Part shown: piece after piece, positions 33,739-45,049 of the stretch
Layout of the letters: every line of letters starts with the position of its first letter
Position numbering within the stretch: position 1 is the stretch's first letter
NCBI RefSeq assembly: GCF_001308265.1
Contig: NZ_CP012023.1
Span: 2,866,932 to 2,930,931, forward strand
Source: Celeribacter marinus
GTDB taxonomy: Bacteria > Pseudomonadota > Alphaproteobacteria > Rhodobacterales > Rhodobacteraceae
Direction: 5' to 3'
Length of the DNA: 64,000 nt
Notes under the pieces: model-generated
What the model was told of the DNA's origin: nothing
What the model saw: only the letters and a program-made list of their open reading frames with translations
Database searches by the model: none
Translations under genes and position numbers: made by a program

Positions 33739-35222
33739 TAGGAATAACTTTCGATAATCTCGCGAACCTTCGCGACCAGATCGCCACGCGGCACTTCAAA
33801 CTGGTTGGGGCGATCTTTCCATTCCTCAAGCGAGGCACTTTGCGCGAGCTTCGTTCCCAAAATCAGGTCTTTAATCTGCACCACATCGCGCTCCTGTTCA
33901 TCACCGCCTTGAATGATGGCCACGGGAGAATTGCGTTTGTCAGCGTATTTCAACTGATTGCCAAAGTTCTTTGGATTGCCCAAGTACACTTCGGCGCGAA
34001 TACCCGCTTGGCGCAACTCCGTCACCATCTGCATGTAATCCGCCATTCGTGACTTATCCATGACAGTCACCACGACTGGCCCCTCGGCATCACTACCGAT
34101 GCGGCCCGTTGCGCGCAACGCGGCCAATAGGCGATCAACGCCGATGGACATGCCCGTGGCAGGAACGGCCTGTCCGGTGAACCGCTTGACCAGATCATCA
34201 TACCGCCCGCCACCTGCGACCGATCCAAACTCGCGCACACGGCCTTTCTCATCGGTGACTTCGAACGTCAACTCAGCCTCATAGACAGGACCAGTGTAGT
34301 ACCCAAGGCCGCGCACAACGGCGGGGTCGATCACAATGCGGTCGGCACCGTAGCCTTGCCCCGCGAGCAAATCGGCGATTTCTGCAAGCTCCGCGACACC
34401 ATCGAGTCCCGTTTGCACATCGCCCACCAATTCGCCAAGGCGCGTTATTGTGGCGGCATTGTCACCTTGGCGACCGTTCACAAATCCGAGGATCAAATCG
34501 ACCTGAGCGGCGGCAAGCCCCGCGCCATCGGTGAAATCGCCACTGTCGTCTTTGCGCCCCTCAGTGAGCAACGCCATAACACCCGCGTCACCGAATTTGT
34601 CGTGCTTATCAATGGTGCGCAAAACAATGCCGCGCACGGCGGCGAATTCGTCCGTGTCGGGCAGACCCGCAGCCTCCAACACACCGTCCAGAACTTTGCG
34701 GTTATTGACGCGAATGATGTAATCGCCCCGCGCGATGCCAACGGCCTCAAGCGTGTCGGACAGCATCGCACAAATCTCGGCATCGGCGGCCACGGACGGC
34801 GCTCCTACAGTATCGGCGTCACATTGGTAAAACTGACGAAACCGCCCCGGACCGGGCTTTTCGTTGCGCCAAACCGGACCCATTGCAAAGCGGCGATACG
34901 GGCTTGGTAAATCCTGACGATATTGCGCAGCGACACGCGCCAAAGGCGCAGTCATGTCATAACGCAGGGCAACCCAATCGGCATCATCCTCTTGCCATGC
35001 GAACACACCCTCATTGGGGCGATCCACATCAGGCAGGAACTTGCCAAGCGCCTCAACGGTTTCAACGGCGGATGTTTCGAGCGCCTCGAACCCGTAAAGA
35101 TGATAGACTTCAGCAATGCGATCAAGCATAGCCTTGCGCTCGGTCACTTCGGTGCCGAAATAATCACGAAAGCCTTTTGGCGCAATTGCCTTGGGGCGGG
35201 GAGATTTGTTGGGCTTGGCCAT
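33738..35222 (-). CDS. hisS: Histidyl-tRNA synthetase
   Basis: A 494-residue class II aminoacyl-tRNA synthetase that charges tRNA-His. Motif 2 is [20 protein letters not shown], and the histidine-binding HisA loop is [19 protein letters not shown]; the anticodon-binding end is normal. I chose ATG 35222, which has AAGGAA upstream and starts [11 protein letters not shown]; the open frame continues further but does not look coding. It heads the hisS-hisZ-hisG operon, in which translation and amino-acid synthesis are linked. Confidence 0.95.
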   Translation of the reverse strand: MAKPNKSPRPKAIAPKGFRDYFGTEVTERKAMLDRIAEVYHLYGFEALETSAVETVEALGKFLPDVDRPNEGVFAWQEDDADWVALRYDMTAPLARVAAQYRQDLPSPYRRFAMGPVWRNEKPGPGRFRQFYQCDADTVGAPSVAADAEICAMLSDTLEAVGIARGDYIIRVNNRKVLDGVLEAAGLPDTDEFAAVRGIVLRTIDKHDKFGDAGVMALLTEGRKDDSGDFTDGAGLAAAQVDLILGFVNGRQGDNAATITRLGELVGDVQTGLDGVAELAEIADLLAGQGYGADRIVIDPAVVRGLGYYTGPVYEAELTFEVTDEKGRVREFGSVAGGGRYDDLVKRFTGQAVPATGMSIGVDRLLAALRATGRIGSDAEGPVVVTVMDKSRMADYMQMVTELRQAGIRAEVYLGNPKNFGNQLKYADKRNSPVAIIQGGDEQERDVVQIKDLILGTKLAQSASLEEWKDRPNQFEVPRGDLVAKVREIIESYS

Positions 35223-35320
35223 CGGGTCGGTTCCTTGACGCTTTGTCGTTCGCGGCATAGCCCAAGGGGGCGCTTGGGGCAAGCGGATGAGCCGCAAAGT
35301 GGCGAATGGAGAACGAAGAT

Positions 35321-35533
35321 ATGTCAGATACCGACCGCATAACCTCACTCGAAGAACAAATTTCATATCTGACGAGAACCGTTGACGAGCTATCCGATGT
35401 GATCGCACGTCAAGAAAACGACATCGACAAAATTCAGCGCCGTTTGGGCATGCTCATGGAGGCAGAAGTCTCGCGCCAGTCCGATGGCGAGGGGTCAATC
35501 GCGCTTGCCGATCAACGCCCACCACATTGGTAG
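35321..35533 (+). CDS. slyX: SlyX-family protein
   Basis: A 70-residue coiled-coil protein. The heptad pattern ([22 protein letters not shown]) and the PPHW C-terminus are typical of SlyX, a small protein of unknown function in many proteobacteria. GGAG lies just ahead of ATG 35321; an upstream ATG at 35306 would overlap it. The gene is divergent from hisS. Confidence 0.83.
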   Translation: MSDTDRITSLEEQISYLTRTVDELSDVIARQENDIDKIQRRLGMLMEAEVSRQSDGEGSIALADQRPPHW

Positions 35534-35574
35534 CGGCCGCAAAACCAAGACCGCGCGGCGGCACGACATGCGGA

Positions 35575-36669
35575 TCACCTTACTTCGTCAGAGATCAACT
35601 TCCCGTCTGACACCAATAGCTCCAACCAGGCACCAGTGCCACCAAACGTCTCGTAGACCGAGACAAATGCCATATGGCTTTCCAGTTTTGGCAGGTTTTG
35701 GGCTGGGCAGTTCACGCCCTTGCCGACACCGCAAGTTTTAGACTTGATCACTTCGTATTCTTTATCGGCCAGCGACCAAGGGGCTTTTTTGCGCGCCTTG
35801 GAATAACGATGGACCTCGTGCAAGGCGGCCGACCCGAACATAACCAAGGACGCCGTGATCTGACGTGGGCAATTGTCGTCAAACCCCGTGATGAACTGGG
35901 TGCGCGCCTGCGTCGAGGACACGTCTGTGTCATATAGCTTCCAAACTGCCCGACCCTCGCGCGGGAATTTATCAACGAGTTTTGCTTGTGCGGCAGGTTT
36001 CGCCTCACATGCGACACCGACCGTTCCAAACGCTACGACCTCACCCGGCTGCACGGTGGAACGTGCCGCACCCGAGCCTGTCGAACGCGCATTTGCGAAC
36101 AAACCGCCAAACAAGCCGTTCTTTTTGGGAGCAGGTTCGACGTTAGGGGACACACCAACCGTCTCGGGGCGTATATCTGATCCACCCTCGTCAGCCGGTT
36201 CAAGTGCGAGCGCCGCGAGCTCTACGTTGTCTGTCGCGTCTTCGGCGTCTATCCCTGTGATCGCGGGCTGTGCATCTTGTGGTTTTGGCTTCAAAAAGGC
36301 GAATATGCCGCCATTTCCACGCGCCACCGCCGCGTCTTGCGCACCCTGTGCCACTTGCGCATCAATCACTTCAATATCTGTACCGTCAAGCGGCGAGGCC
36401 ACAGGGGCAGGTTTCAAAAACGCGAACAGGCCTTTGCGGGGCGAAACAGGCGTTGCCGCATCCTCGAATGCTGTGGAGAGATCTTGTGTTTGCGCTAAAT
36501 CGTAGTCGCTCGGTGCGTCGACCAACACCTGCGACCCTGTGGCGTCCGACACCATGGCGGCCACGGTCAACTCATCAGGGGTTGAGCGCACCGCATTGAA
36601 CGCGGGCAACTCCATCTGGCACCCTGCAAGAACCGTAAGAGCAAGAACACCGGCTAAAATCCGCATCAA
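35575..36669 (-). CDS. Predicted outer-membrane or periplasmic lipoprotein
   Basis: A 364-residue protein with a lipoprotein signal peptide: a hydrophobic stretch ending in the lipobox VLAGC with Cys17. The middle is low-complexity and has three near-repeats of FAFLKP (about residues 75-130), as linkers. The C-terminal 170 residues are a compact, cysteine-containing domain I do not recognise. It overlaps the dnaE stop by 4 bp (ATGA), so it is expressed from the dnaE transcript, which is odd for a lipoprotein. Confidence 0.75.
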   Translation of the reverse strand: MMRILAGVLALTVLAGCQMELPAFNAVRSTPDELTVAAMVSDATGSQVLVDAPSDYDLAQTQDLSTAFEDAATPVSPRKGLFAFLKPAPVASPLDGTDIEVIDAQVAQGAQDAAVARGNGGIFAFLKPKPQDAQPAITGIDAEDATDNVELAALALEPADEGGSDIRPETVGVSPNVEPAPKKNGLFGGLFANARSTGSGAARSTVQPGEVVAFGTVGVACEAKPAAQAKLVDKFPREGRAVWKLYDTDVSSTQARTQFITGFDDNCPRQITASLVMFGSAALHEVHRYSKARKKAPWSLADKEYEVIKSKTCGVGKGVNCPAQNLPKLESHMAFVSVYETFGGTGAWLELLVSDGKLISDEVR

Positions 36670-39600
36670 TCATCTTCCACCATTACAACACCGTCTATCG
36701 ATTTGATTGCACCCTTTACTTCGGGTGAAATCACAAACGGTTGGTCAATTTCTATATCTACTTCGCCAGGCAAATCAGGGGCCATCAAACAAAAGGACAG
36801 CACGCCTTTTGGGGGATGTTTGGCCTCTCGTGTGACCCGCGTCAACAATTCACTGACGCTGATAATAGCGGCAGCGTCATCACAAAACACTTTGAGACCA
36901 GCAGCACCGGCATCAGCCACAACCGTATCCATGGGCGCAACCGCGCGTATCGTAGGATCAAATTGCCCGTCATTGAACCGTCCCTCCAAGGTCACCACGA
37001 CCTTGTCGGTGCTCTCGAACACTGCGCGCGCGGCATTGAGTTCATCGTCTTTGCGCGCAAACATCGCGATGCCCGCAAGCTGGCCCGTGCTATCCGAGAT
37101 ATTCATGCGGAAATAGCGGTTGCCCTTGGATGACTTCATTTCCCTAAAGCCAGACACCATGACGCCGACCTGCATCGTAGCTGAGCCTTCGGCCTCGGCC
37201 TTGGCCTGAGCGCCCACAAGGGTGCCGATTTTCTTGCGTTTGAGCGCCGAGGCATAATCATCAAGCGGATGACCCGACAGGAAAAAGCCGATCGCCTTTT
37301 GCTCTTCCATCAACCGCTCGGAGGCGACCCAATCATTTGAGGGCGACAGGCGCGGTTCGGGTAAATCATCGCCCGCATCACCAAACAGCGACACCTGATT
37401 GGAGGCCTTTTGCTCATGGATCGCAGCGGAGTATTGCACGAGCGCGTCAAGGCTTTCGAACACACGGCGGCGGTTGCTGTCCAAAAGATCAAACGCACCG
37501 GCGCGGGCAAGCATCTCAAGCGGGCGTTTGCCCACACGTTTGAGGTCCACGCGGCGCGCAAAATCAAACAAGGTCACGAACCCGTTGCCGCCCTCGTCGC
37601 GGGCATTGACGATCAACTGCATCGCCTCACCACCCACGTTTTTGAGCGCCCCAAGCGCATAGACAAGTTTCTGATCGACCACATCGAACGTCGACAGCGA
37701 CCTGTTCACACACGGCGGAATGATCTCGATATCAAGGCCGCGACGCACCTCTTCGGCATAGACCGACAGTTTGTCCGTGAGGTGGATATCGCAATTCATC
37801 ACACCGGCCATGAACTCAACAGGGTGGTTCGCCTTGAGCCACCCCGTTTGGTATGACACAACTGCATAGGCCGCCGCGTGGGACTTGTTAAAGCCGTAGT
37901 TGGCGAACTTTTCCAACAGGTCGAACACTTCGGAGGCCTTTTTCGCCGTCACGCCGTTCTTTGCCGCACCGGCCTCGAATTTCGGGCGTTCGGCGTCCAT
38001 TGCCTCTTTGATCTTTTTCCCCATCGCGCGGCGCAACAAATCAGCGCCGCCAAGCGAGTAGCCCGCCATGACCTGTGCGATCTGCATCACCTGTTCTTGG
38101 TAGACGATGATGCCTTGGGTCTCTTCGAGAATGTGGTCAATCGTGGGGTGAACCGATTCCAATTCCTTGCGCCCGTGTTTCACATCGCAATAGGTCGGAA
38201 TGTTTTCCATCGGACCCGGACGGTACAGCGCCACGAGCGCCACGATATCCTCGATACAGGTCGGTTTCATCTGACGCAGCGCGGACATCATGCCCGAGCT
38301 TTCCACCTGAAACACCGCAACCGTTTTCGCGTCCGAATAGAGTTTGTAGGTTTTGTCATCATCAAGCGGGATAAGGTTGATCTGGTTCTTGGCCCCCTCG
38401 GGCGGCGTGTACAATTGCGCGCCATCGGCCGCGACATGCAAATCTCGACCTGCCTTGAAAATCAGGTTCATCGCCGACTGGATCACCGTCAGCGTTTTCA
38501 GGCCCAAAAAGTCGAATTTGACCAAGCCCGCAGGTTCAACCCATTTCATATTGAATTGGGTCGCAGGCATATCGGAACGGGGGTCTTGGTACAGCGGGAC
38601 AAGCTCGTCAATCGGACGATCCCCGATCACCACACCCGCCGCGTGCGTCGACGCGTTGCGCAACAGTCCCTCAACCTTTTGGCCGTGCTTCAGCAAGCGG
38701 TCTACGACCTCCTCCGCACGCGCCTCTTCGCGCAAACGCGGCTCGTCTTGCAACGCTTGGTGGATCGATACGGGCTTAACGCCCTCAACAGGGATCAGCT
38801 TGGACAGACGGTCCACCTGACCGTATGGCATCTGCAAAACCCGCCCGATGTCGCGTACCGCCGCCTTTGACAACAGCGCGCCGAATGTGATGATCTGACC
38901 CACGCGGTCGCGCCCGTATTTCTCCTGCACATAACGGATCACCTCCTCGCGGCGATCCATGCAAAAGTCGATATCAAAGTCAGGCATCGACACACGTTCA
39001 GGGTTCAAAAACCGCTCGAACAGCAGCGAATACCGCAGTGGATCAAGGTCGGTAACGGTCAGCACATAGGCCACGAGCGACCCCGCACCCGATCCACGCC
39101 CCGGCCCCACTGGAATGCCCTGTTCCTTGCCCCACTTGATAAAGTCGGCCACGATCAAAAAGTAACCCGGAAAACCCATCTGCTCGATGATGCCCAACTC
39201 GAACTCGAGCCGTTTGTCGTACTCTTCGCGCGGGGCGGCGGGTTCGATCACGGCCAGACGCGCGTCCAAACCCTCCCACGCCTGCTTGCGCAACTCCTCG
39301 ACCTCATCGTCGGCGAATTTCGGCAGGATCGGATCACGGGTGTAGGCCTTGAACGCACAACGCTTGGCGATTTCGACGGTGTTTTCCAACGCCTCGGGCA
39401 AATCGGCAAACAGCGCCGCCATCTCGGCGGGCGTTTTGAAATAGTGCTGTGGCGTCAACCGGCGGCGCGGTTCGGATTGATCGACATAGGCGCCCTCGGC
39501 AATACAGATCAGCGCGTCATGCGCCTCGTACATCTCCGCATCGGGGAAATAAACATCGTTGGTCGCAACAAGCGGCAAACCCAAATCATACGCCCATTCC

Positions 39601-40187
39601 ACGAACGGGCGCTCTGTGACGCGCTCGGCCTCGGTCGCCTGCCCGTCTTCGCCACGGTGGCGTTGCAGCTCCACATACAAACGATTGGGATAGATCGCCT
39701 TGAGCCGCTCCAATAACGCACGGGCCTTGGGCATTTGTTGTGCTTGAATCAACTTGCCCAAGGGACCGTTTGCGCCCCCTGACAAACAAATCATACCTGT
39801 CGAATAGCGCTCCAACTCGTCCACGGTCACTTGTGGAATACCATCGTGTTTATCCACATACAGGCACGAATTGAGCTTCATCAGATGCTCATAGCCTTGT
39901 TCGGTCTGAGCCAGCAAAACTACGGGTGCCGGACCGCGCGGCCGTTCCCCTACAGCAGCAACGTCATAGGCCAGATCAATTTGACAGCCGATGATTGGTT
40001 GGACGCCCGCCCCGCTTGCGTATTCGGAAAACTCCAAAGCGCAAAACAGATTGTTGGTATCCGTCACCGCCACCGCAGGCATCCCCGCATCCGCAACCAT
40101 CCCGCTCAACTTTTTCAGACGCATCGCGCCTTCGAGGAGGGAATATTCGGTGTGAACCCGAAGGTGGATAAAATTGGGGCTGCTCAT
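36666..40187 (-). CDS. dnaE: DNA polymerase III subunit alpha
   Basis: The main replicative polymerase, 1173 residues. An N-terminal PHP domain (HLRVHTEYSLLEGAMRLKKL), the catalytic block MPDFDIDFCMDRREEVI, the fingers GFNKSHAAAYAVVSYQT and a C-terminal OB-fold (ATMQVGVMVSGFREMKS) are in order. The start at 40187 gives MSSPNFIHLRVH, the family start; further upstream extension is not coding. The downstream lipoprotein gene overlaps it. Cytoplasmic. Confidence 0.96.
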   Translation of the reverse strand: MSSPNFIHLRVHTEYSLLEGAMRLKKLSGMVADAGMPAVAVTDTNNLFCALEFSEYASGAGVQPIIGCQIDLAYDVAAVGERPRGPAPVVLLAQTEQGYEHLMKLNSCLYVDKHDGIPQVTVDELERYSTGMICLSGGANGPLGKLIQAQQMPKARALLERLKAIYPNRLYVELQRHRGEDGQATEAERVTERPFVEWAYDLGLPLVATNDVYFPDAEMYEAHDALICIAEGAYVDQSEPRRRLTPQHYFKTPAEMAALFADLPEALENTVEIAKRCAFKAYTRDPILPKFADDEVEELRKQAWEGLDARLAVIEPAAPREEYDKRLEFELGIIEQMGFPGYFLIVADFIKWGKEQGIPVGPGRGSGAGSLVAYVLTVTDLDPLRYSLLFERFLNPERVSMPDFDIDFCMDRREEVIRYVQEKYGRDRVGQIITFGALLSKAAVRDIGRVLQMPYGQVDRLSKLIPVEGVKPVSIHQALQDEPRLREEARAEEVVDRLLKHGQKVEGLLRNASTHAAGVVIGDRPIDELVPLYQDPRSDMPATQFNMKWVEPAGLVKFDFLGLKTLTVIQSAMNLIFKAGRDLHVAADGAQLYTPPEGAKNQINLIPLDDDKTYKLYSDAKTVAVFQVESSGMMSALRQMKPTCIEDIVALVALYRPGPMENIPTYCDVKHGRKELESVHPTIDHILEETQGIIVYQEQVMQIAQVMAGYSLGGADLLRRAMGKKIKEAMDAERPKFEAGAAKNGVTAKKASEVFDLLEKFANYGFNKSHAAAYAVVSYQTGWLKANHPVEFMAGVMNCDIHLTDKLSVYAEEVRRGLDIEIIPPCVNRSLSTFDVVDQKLVYALGALKNVGGEAMQLIVNARDEGGNGFVTLFDFARRVDLKRVGKRPLEMLARAGAFDLLDSNRRRVFESLDALVQYSAAIHEQKASNQVSLFGDAGDDLPEPRLSPSNDWVASERLMEEQKAIGFFLSGHPLDDYASALKRKKIGTLVGAQAKAEAEGSATMQVGVMVSGFREMKSSKGNRYFRMNISDSTGQLAGIAMFARKDDELNAARAVFESTDKVVVTLEGRFNDGQFDPTIRAVAPMDTVVADAGAAGLKVFCDDAAAIISVSELLTRVTREAKHPPKGVLSFCLMAPDLPGEVDIEIDQPFVISPEVKGAIKSIDGVVMVEDD

Positions 40188-40309
40188 TGGGCGCACGCTA
40201 TCCCAAGCGCATAGGGCGGGCCAACCCAAAAACACGCGCCATCGTCATATTAACGCACCCTCATCACGCGGCACTGATCGCCACCCGCGCCCCCGAAACA
40301 GAACAAATT

Positions 40310-40325
40310 TTGACCACTTGGGTAA
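40310..40325. promoter_or_regulatory. Possible operator before xdhA
   Basis: TTGACCACTTGGGTAA is an imperfect inverted repeat (TTGACC against GGGTAA), about 130 bp upstream of xdhA in the dnaE-xdhA gap. It could be a regulator binding site for the purine operon or a -35 box. Weak evidence. Confidence 0.25.
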
Positions 40326-40455
40326 TTAAAGGGCGCCAATTGCCACACAAACCCTTGCCAACGCGGCCCTTGGGATGATCTTCTAGATGAAATGGACCGC
40401 GCTTTCCGCCGCATCGGGCGCGACGTCCCATAAAAGAAAGCGGCAGGTCCGACAG

Positions 40456-41814
40456 ATGGAAATCACCTTCCGCCTCAATGGCGAGATTGTCCGAACCCCG
40501 ACAACGCACACCCACAGCCTCCTTGATTACCTTCGTGAAACCCGTGGACTCACGGGGACAAAAGAGGGCTGCAATGAGGGCGATTGCGGCGCATGCACCG
40601 TGATGGTGCACGACGAGCGCGGCACACATGCCCTCAACGCGTGCATCTTGTTCATGCCACAACTGCACGGCAAATCCGTCACCACGGTTGAGGGGTTATC
40701 ACGGGGCGAAACGCTCCATCCCGTCCAAGAGGCGATGATCCAAGAACATGGAAGCCAATGTGGATTTTGCACCCCAGGCATCGTGATGTCATTAGCGGCG
40801 GCCCACGCCAAAGGTGAGACGAACCACGCCGATGTGCTTGCCGGAAACCTATGCCGTTGCACGGGGTACGCGCCAATTTTACGCGCCGCCGAGAAAGCCG
40901 CACCACAGCTCGCTCCGCACTTGTCACCCGCGCCACTTGATGTGCCCGCATTGATAGATCGCCCCGAAACCTCTGACGAACTCGCAGCACTTTATGTCCT
41001 CAACCCCAAGGCAACCCTGATCGCGGGCGCCACGGATGTCGGACTATGGGTCACAAAGCGGCTGATGGACCTCGACGATGTGATTTTTCTCGGCGGTGTC
41101 AAAGACCTTGTCGGGATCACCGAAACGGACAGCGCACTTACCATCCGCGCGATGACCCCTATCGCCGATCTGGCCCCCGCTATTGCGCCACTTTGCCCCT
41201 CGCTTGCAGAGATGTTTCGCCGGTTTTCATCGGTTCAGGTGCGCACCGCTGCGACCCTTGGCGGCAACATCGCCAACGGATCGCCCATCGGAGATAGCCC
41301 GCCGCCCCTGATCGCGGCAAATGCAACGCTGACCCTGCGCCGTGGCGACACCCGCCGCACACTGGTGCTTGAGGATTATTTCCTCGCTTATGGCAAACAG
41401 GACCGCCAAGCCTCGGAATTTGTCGAACACATCACCGTGCCAAAAGCGGGCCTTACCGACCTACGCGTGTACAAATTGTCCAAACGGTTCGATCAGGACA
41501 TTTCTGCGGTCTGCGGGGCGTTCAACCTCACCGTGGAGGACGACATCATCACCGCCGCCCGCATCGCCTTTGGTGGCATGGCCGCGACCCCGAAACGTGC
41601 CAGTGCCGTTGAAGCCGCCCTCATCGGGCAGCCCTTCACCCGCACGACCATCGCCGCCGCCCTACCCGCCTTTGCGCAGGATTTCCAACCGCTGTCCGAC
41701 ATGCGCGCCTCTGCCGACTACCGCCTACACAGCGCACAAAACATGTTGGTCCGCTATCTGATGGAGCGCACAACCAACGATGCGCCCACATCCGTTCTGG
41801 AGGTGCGCCCATGA
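40456..41814 (+). CDS. xdhA: Xanthine dehydrogenase small subunit
   Basis: A 452-residue iron-sulfur and FAD subunit. The first [2Fe-2S] cluster ligands are [11 protein letters not shown] plus a later Cys, and the second are in [14 protein letters not shown] and NLCRCTGY. The FAD domain follows, with [19 protein letters not shown] chose ATG 40456, where the protein starts MEITFRLNG; the open frame extends 23 codons further. It passes electrons from the molybdenum subunit to NAD. First gene of xdhABC, which is linked to the ABC transporter behind it by 4-bp overlaps. Confidence 0.94.
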   Translation: MEITFRLNGEIVRTPTTHTHSLLDYLRETRGLTGTKEGCNEGDCGACTVMVHDERGTHALNACILFMPQLHGKSVTTVEGLSRGETLHPVQEAMIQEHGSQCGFCTPGIVMSLAAAHAKGETNHADVLAGNLCRCTGYAPILRAAEKAAPQLAPHLSPAPLDVPALIDRPETSDELAALYVLNPKATLIAGATDVGLWVTKRLMDLDDVIFLGGVKDLVGITETDSALTIRAMTPIADLAPAIAPLCPSLAEMFRRFSSVQVRTAATLGGNIANGSPIGDSPPPLIAANATLTLRRGDTRRTLVLEDYFLAYGKQDRQASEFVEHITVPKAGLTDLRVYKLSKRFDQDISAVCGAFNLTVEDDIITAARIAFGGMAATPKRASAVEAALIGQPFTRTTIAAALPAFAQDFQPLSDMRASADYRLHSAQNMLVRYLMERTTNDAPTSVLEVRP

Positions 41815-44114
41815 GCGTTGGAAAATCCCTCCCCCATGATGCCGCCCGCCTTCATGTCACAGGTGCCGCGCGCTATGTCGATGACATTCCCACGCCCGCC
41901 AACACACTCCATCTGGCCTTTGGCCTCTCGACCGAGGCACATGCCGACATCACCGCGATCAACCTTGATCAGGTTCGCGCCCTTGCGGGGGTCGTGGCCG
42001 TGCTGTCCGCCGATGACTTCGACGAGATGCCCGATTGCTCGCCCTCCGTAGGCGACGAGCCACTGTTGGCTACTGGCACCGTCCACTATGTCGGTCAGCC
42101 GGTGTTTCTGGTCGTGGCCAGATCGCACCTGATCGCCCGCAAGGCCGCACGCCTTGCCGATATCACCTATGCACCAAAGCCAGCCATCCTGACCTACGAG
42201 GAGGCCCTCGCCGCCGATGCCCGTTTCGAGGATGGCCCGCGCATCTACACCAAAGGCGATGCGGCGACCGCCATCGCCGCCGCCCCCCATCGGATCGAAG
42301 GCGCGTTCGACATCGGCGGACAAGAGCATTTCTACCTTGAGGGTCAGGCCGCCCTCGTGTTCCCCGACGATAACGGCGACATGGTGGTGCATTCCTCGAC
42401 GCAACACCCCACCGAAATCCAACACAAAGTGGCCCATGCCCTGCACCTGCCGATGAGTGCGGTGCGCGTGGAAACACGACGCATGGGCGGCGGGTTTGGT
42501 GGCAAGGAAAGCCAAGGTAATGCGCTCGCCATCGCCTGTGCCGTGGCCGCCACCCGTCTGGGGCGCCCGTGTAAAATGCGCTACGACCGCGATGACGACA
42601 TGATCATCACCGGCAAGCGTCACGAGTTTCGCATTCGTTATACCTGTGGCTTTGACGAGACCGGCGCGATCACAGGGCTCGACTTCGTCCACATGACCCG
42701 TTGCGGGTGGGCGCAAGACCTCAGCCTGCCCGTGGCCGACCGCGCGATGCTACATGCCGACAATGCCTATCACCTGCGCAATGTGCGCATTGAAAGCCAC
42801 CGTTTGCGCACCAATACCCAAAGCGCCACCGCCTACCGCGGATTTGGCGGCCCCCAAGGTGTGATTGGCATCGAGCGTGTTATTGACCACATCGCTCATG
42901 CGCTGGGCACCGACCCTGCCGAAATTCGCCGCCGAAATTACTACGCGGACATGGCACCAGAAGAGGCACCCGCACCCGCAATCCAAACCACGCCCTATGG
43001 CCAAGAGGTCGAGGATTTCATCCTTGGCGCCATGACCGCACAGCTCCTCGACGGTGCACATTACTTAGAACGCCGTACCGCTGTTGAACGATGGAACGCA
43101 GAGCATCCGACCCTCAAAAAGGGCCTCGGGATCAGCCCCGTCAAATTCGGCATCTCGTTTACCCTAACCCATCTCAACCAAGCGGGCGCATTGGTGCATA
43201 TCTACCAAGACGGCTCCATTCGCATGAACCACGGCGGCACCGAAATGGGACAGGGATTGTTCCAAAAGGTCGCTCAAGTGGCCGCAACAGCGTTTGGTGT
43301 CGACACCGCCCGCGTCAAAATCACCGCGACCGACACGGCCAAGGTTCCCAACACCTCGGCCACCGCCGCCTCAAGCGGGTCGGACCTTAACGGCATGGCC
43401 GTCAAAGCCGCCTGTGACACTCTGCGCAGCCGATTGGAATCCTTCCTGAGCGATCACTTCGGTGAATCTACATTTGAATGGCGCGACGAGCGAGTGACGT
43501 TTGGCGCGCATGATATGGCCTTCGCAGAGGTCATTTCCCTCGCCTATCAAAATCGCATCAGCCTTTCGGCAACGGGGTTTTACAAAACCCCCAAAATCGA
43601 GTGGGACCGCATCAAGGGTCACGGTCGACCGTTCTTGTATTTCGCCCACGGCATCGCGTTGACCGAGGTCGTGATCGACACGCTCACGGGTGAAAACCGG
43701 ATGCTGCGCACGGATATTTTGCACGATGCAGGCACGTCCTTGAACCCCGCACTCGATATTGGTCAGGTCGAAGGCGGCTTTGTCCAAGGGGCCGGATGGC
43801 TCACCACCGAGGAACTGGTGTGGGACGCACACGGCGCACTCAAAACGCACGCGCCATCCACCTACAAAATCCCCACGGCGTCTGATGCACCCGATATATT
43901 TAACGTGGCGCTATGGGATGCACCCAATCGCGAGAACACGATCTACCGCTCCAAGGCCGTGGGTGAGCCACCGTTTATGCTTGGGATTTCGGTATTTCTC
44001 GCACTTTCCAATGCAGCGGCCGCTTGTGGCCCACACTATCCCGCCCTAGACGCGCCCGCGACACCCGAGGCAATACTCGCCGCGATTGCGCGCGCAAAGG
44101 GTGATGGAGCATGA
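41811..44114 (+). CDS. xdhB: Xanthine dehydrogenase large subunit
   Basis: A 767-residue molybdopterin-binding subunit that oxidises hypoxanthine to xanthine and urate. The molybdopterin loop GGGFGGKES and the active-site Glu in [11 protein letters not shown] are present. The Arg region of the substrate pocket is [11 protein letters not shown]. It overlaps xdhA and xdhC by 4 bp on both sides. Normal length. Confidence 0.95.
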   Translation: MSVGKSLPHDAARLHVTGAARYVDDIPTPANTLHLAFGLSTEAHADITAINLDQVRALAGVVAVLSADDFDEMPDCSPSVGDEPLLATGTVHYVGQPVFLVVARSHLIARKAARLADITYAPKPAILTYEEALAADARFEDGPRIYTKGDAATAIAAAPHRIEGAFDIGGQEHFYLEGQAALVFPDDNGDMVVHSSTQHPTEIQHKVAHALHLPMSAVRVETRRMGGGFGGKESQGNALAIACAVAATRLGRPCKMRYDRDDDMIITGKRHEFRIRYTCGFDETGAITGLDFVHMTRCGWAQDLSLPVADRAMLHADNAYHLRNVRIESHRLRTNTQSATAYRGFGGPQGVIGIERVIDHIAHALGTDPAEIRRRNYYADMAPEEAPAPAIQTTPYGQEVEDFILGAMTAQLLDGAHYLERRTAVERWNAEHPTLKKGLGISPVKFGISFTLTHLNQAGALVHIYQDGSIRMNHGGTEMGQGLFQKVAQVAATAFGVDTARVKITATDTAKVPNTSATAASSGSDLNGMAVKAACDTLRSRLESFLSDHFGESTFEWRDERVTFGAHDMAFAEVISLAYQNRISLSATGFYKTPKIEWDRIKGHGRPFLYFAHGIALTEVVIDTLTGENRMLRTDILHDAGTSLNPALDIGQVEGGFVQGAGWLTTEELVWDAHGALKTHAPSTYKIPTASDAPDIFNVALWDAPNRENTIYRSKAVGEPPFMLGISVFLALSNAAAACGPHYPALDAPATPEAILAAIARAKGDGA

Positions 44115-45049
44115 GTTTTGACCGCGTAGAGCTGACACAAGCGCTTATGCGTCATGGTCGCGTAGCGCGGATCGTTGTTGCCGATGTAAAAGGCTCAACC
44201 CCGCGCAATGTAGGGGCCTCGATGTTGGTCTGGCAAGATGAACACGGCCTCGCGCAATCCGGTACTATAGGCGGTGGGGCGCTCGAATTCGAGGCGGTGA
44301 AAACCGCGTTCACGGCTCCACGACTGTCCCGTATCCCCCTTGGCCCGGCCATGGGACAATGTTGCGGGGGCGCGGTGGTTCTACTGACCGAAGTCTTCGA
44401 AACCGTGGCCGATATCCCTGAGGATATATTCGCGCGTGGCCCGTCACCTATGCCGTTTGGCGTAACCAAACTGCTGGCTGAGGCCCGCGCGACTGGCGCA
44501 TTGCAGCCGCATTTAATCGGCGAATGGATGATTGAGCCGGTGCAGCCCGCCGCGCGCCCGCTTTGGGTTTGGGGGGCGGGACATGTCGGTCGTGCAATTG
44601 TGGCAACGTTGGCGCCGCTGCCAACCTTTGACATCACTTGGGTTGATACCAGTGCGGATCGGTTCCCGACAGATATCTCTACTGGTGTGTCCCCGCTTAT
44701 GGCCGCCAATCCCGCATCTCTTGTGCGCCACGCTCCCGCCACGGCGGAGCATCTGGTTCTCACCTATTCTCACGCACTTGATCTGGAATTGTGTCATCTC
44801 ATTTTGACGCACGGATTTGGTGCGCTTGGCCTGATCGGATCAGCCACAAAATGGGCACGCTTTAGAGCGCGATTGCACGATTTAGGTCATGCGCCCGCAC
44901 AAATATCACGCATTTGCTGCCCCATTGGGCAACCCGACCTCGGAAAACATCCACAAGCCATTGCGATTGGGGTCGCCGCCCGCCTAATGTCGTCGACGGA
45001 ACATAAAGATTCTATTGACCTGAACACGGGTGAGGAACGCACGGGGTGA
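44111..45049 (+). CDS. xdhC: Xanthine dehydrogenase accessory protein XdhC
   Basis: A 312-residue chaperone that inserts the sulfurated molybdenum cofactor into XdhB. The N-terminal GSTPRNVGASMLVW and GTIGGGALEFEAV are typical of XdhC, and WVWGAGHVGRAIVATLAPLP is the Rossmann part. The stop overlaps the GTG of the ABC ATPase, so the transporter genes belong to the same operon. Confidence 0.93.
   Translation: MSFDRVELTQALMRHGRVARIVVADVKGSTPRNVGASMLVWQDEHGLAQSGTIGGGALEFEAVKTAFTAPRLSRIPLGPAMGQCCGGAVVLLTEVFETVADIPEDIFARGPSPMPFGVTKLLAEARATGALQPHLIGEWMIEPVQPAARPLWVWGAGHVGRAIVATLAPLPTFDITWVDTSADRFPTDISTGVSPLMAANPASLVRHAPATAEHLVLTYSHALDLELCHLILTHGFGALGLIGSATKWARFRARLHDLGHAPAQISRICCPIGQPDLGKHPQAIAIGVAARLMSSTEHKDSIDLNTGEERTG

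Noticed and set aside
37878..38870. 330-codon plus-strand frame inside dnaE
   Set aside because: Antisense to the catalytic part of dnaE, whose homology is beyond doubt.
41754..42716. 320-codon minus-strand frame over xdhB
   Set aside because: Antisense shadow of xdhB.
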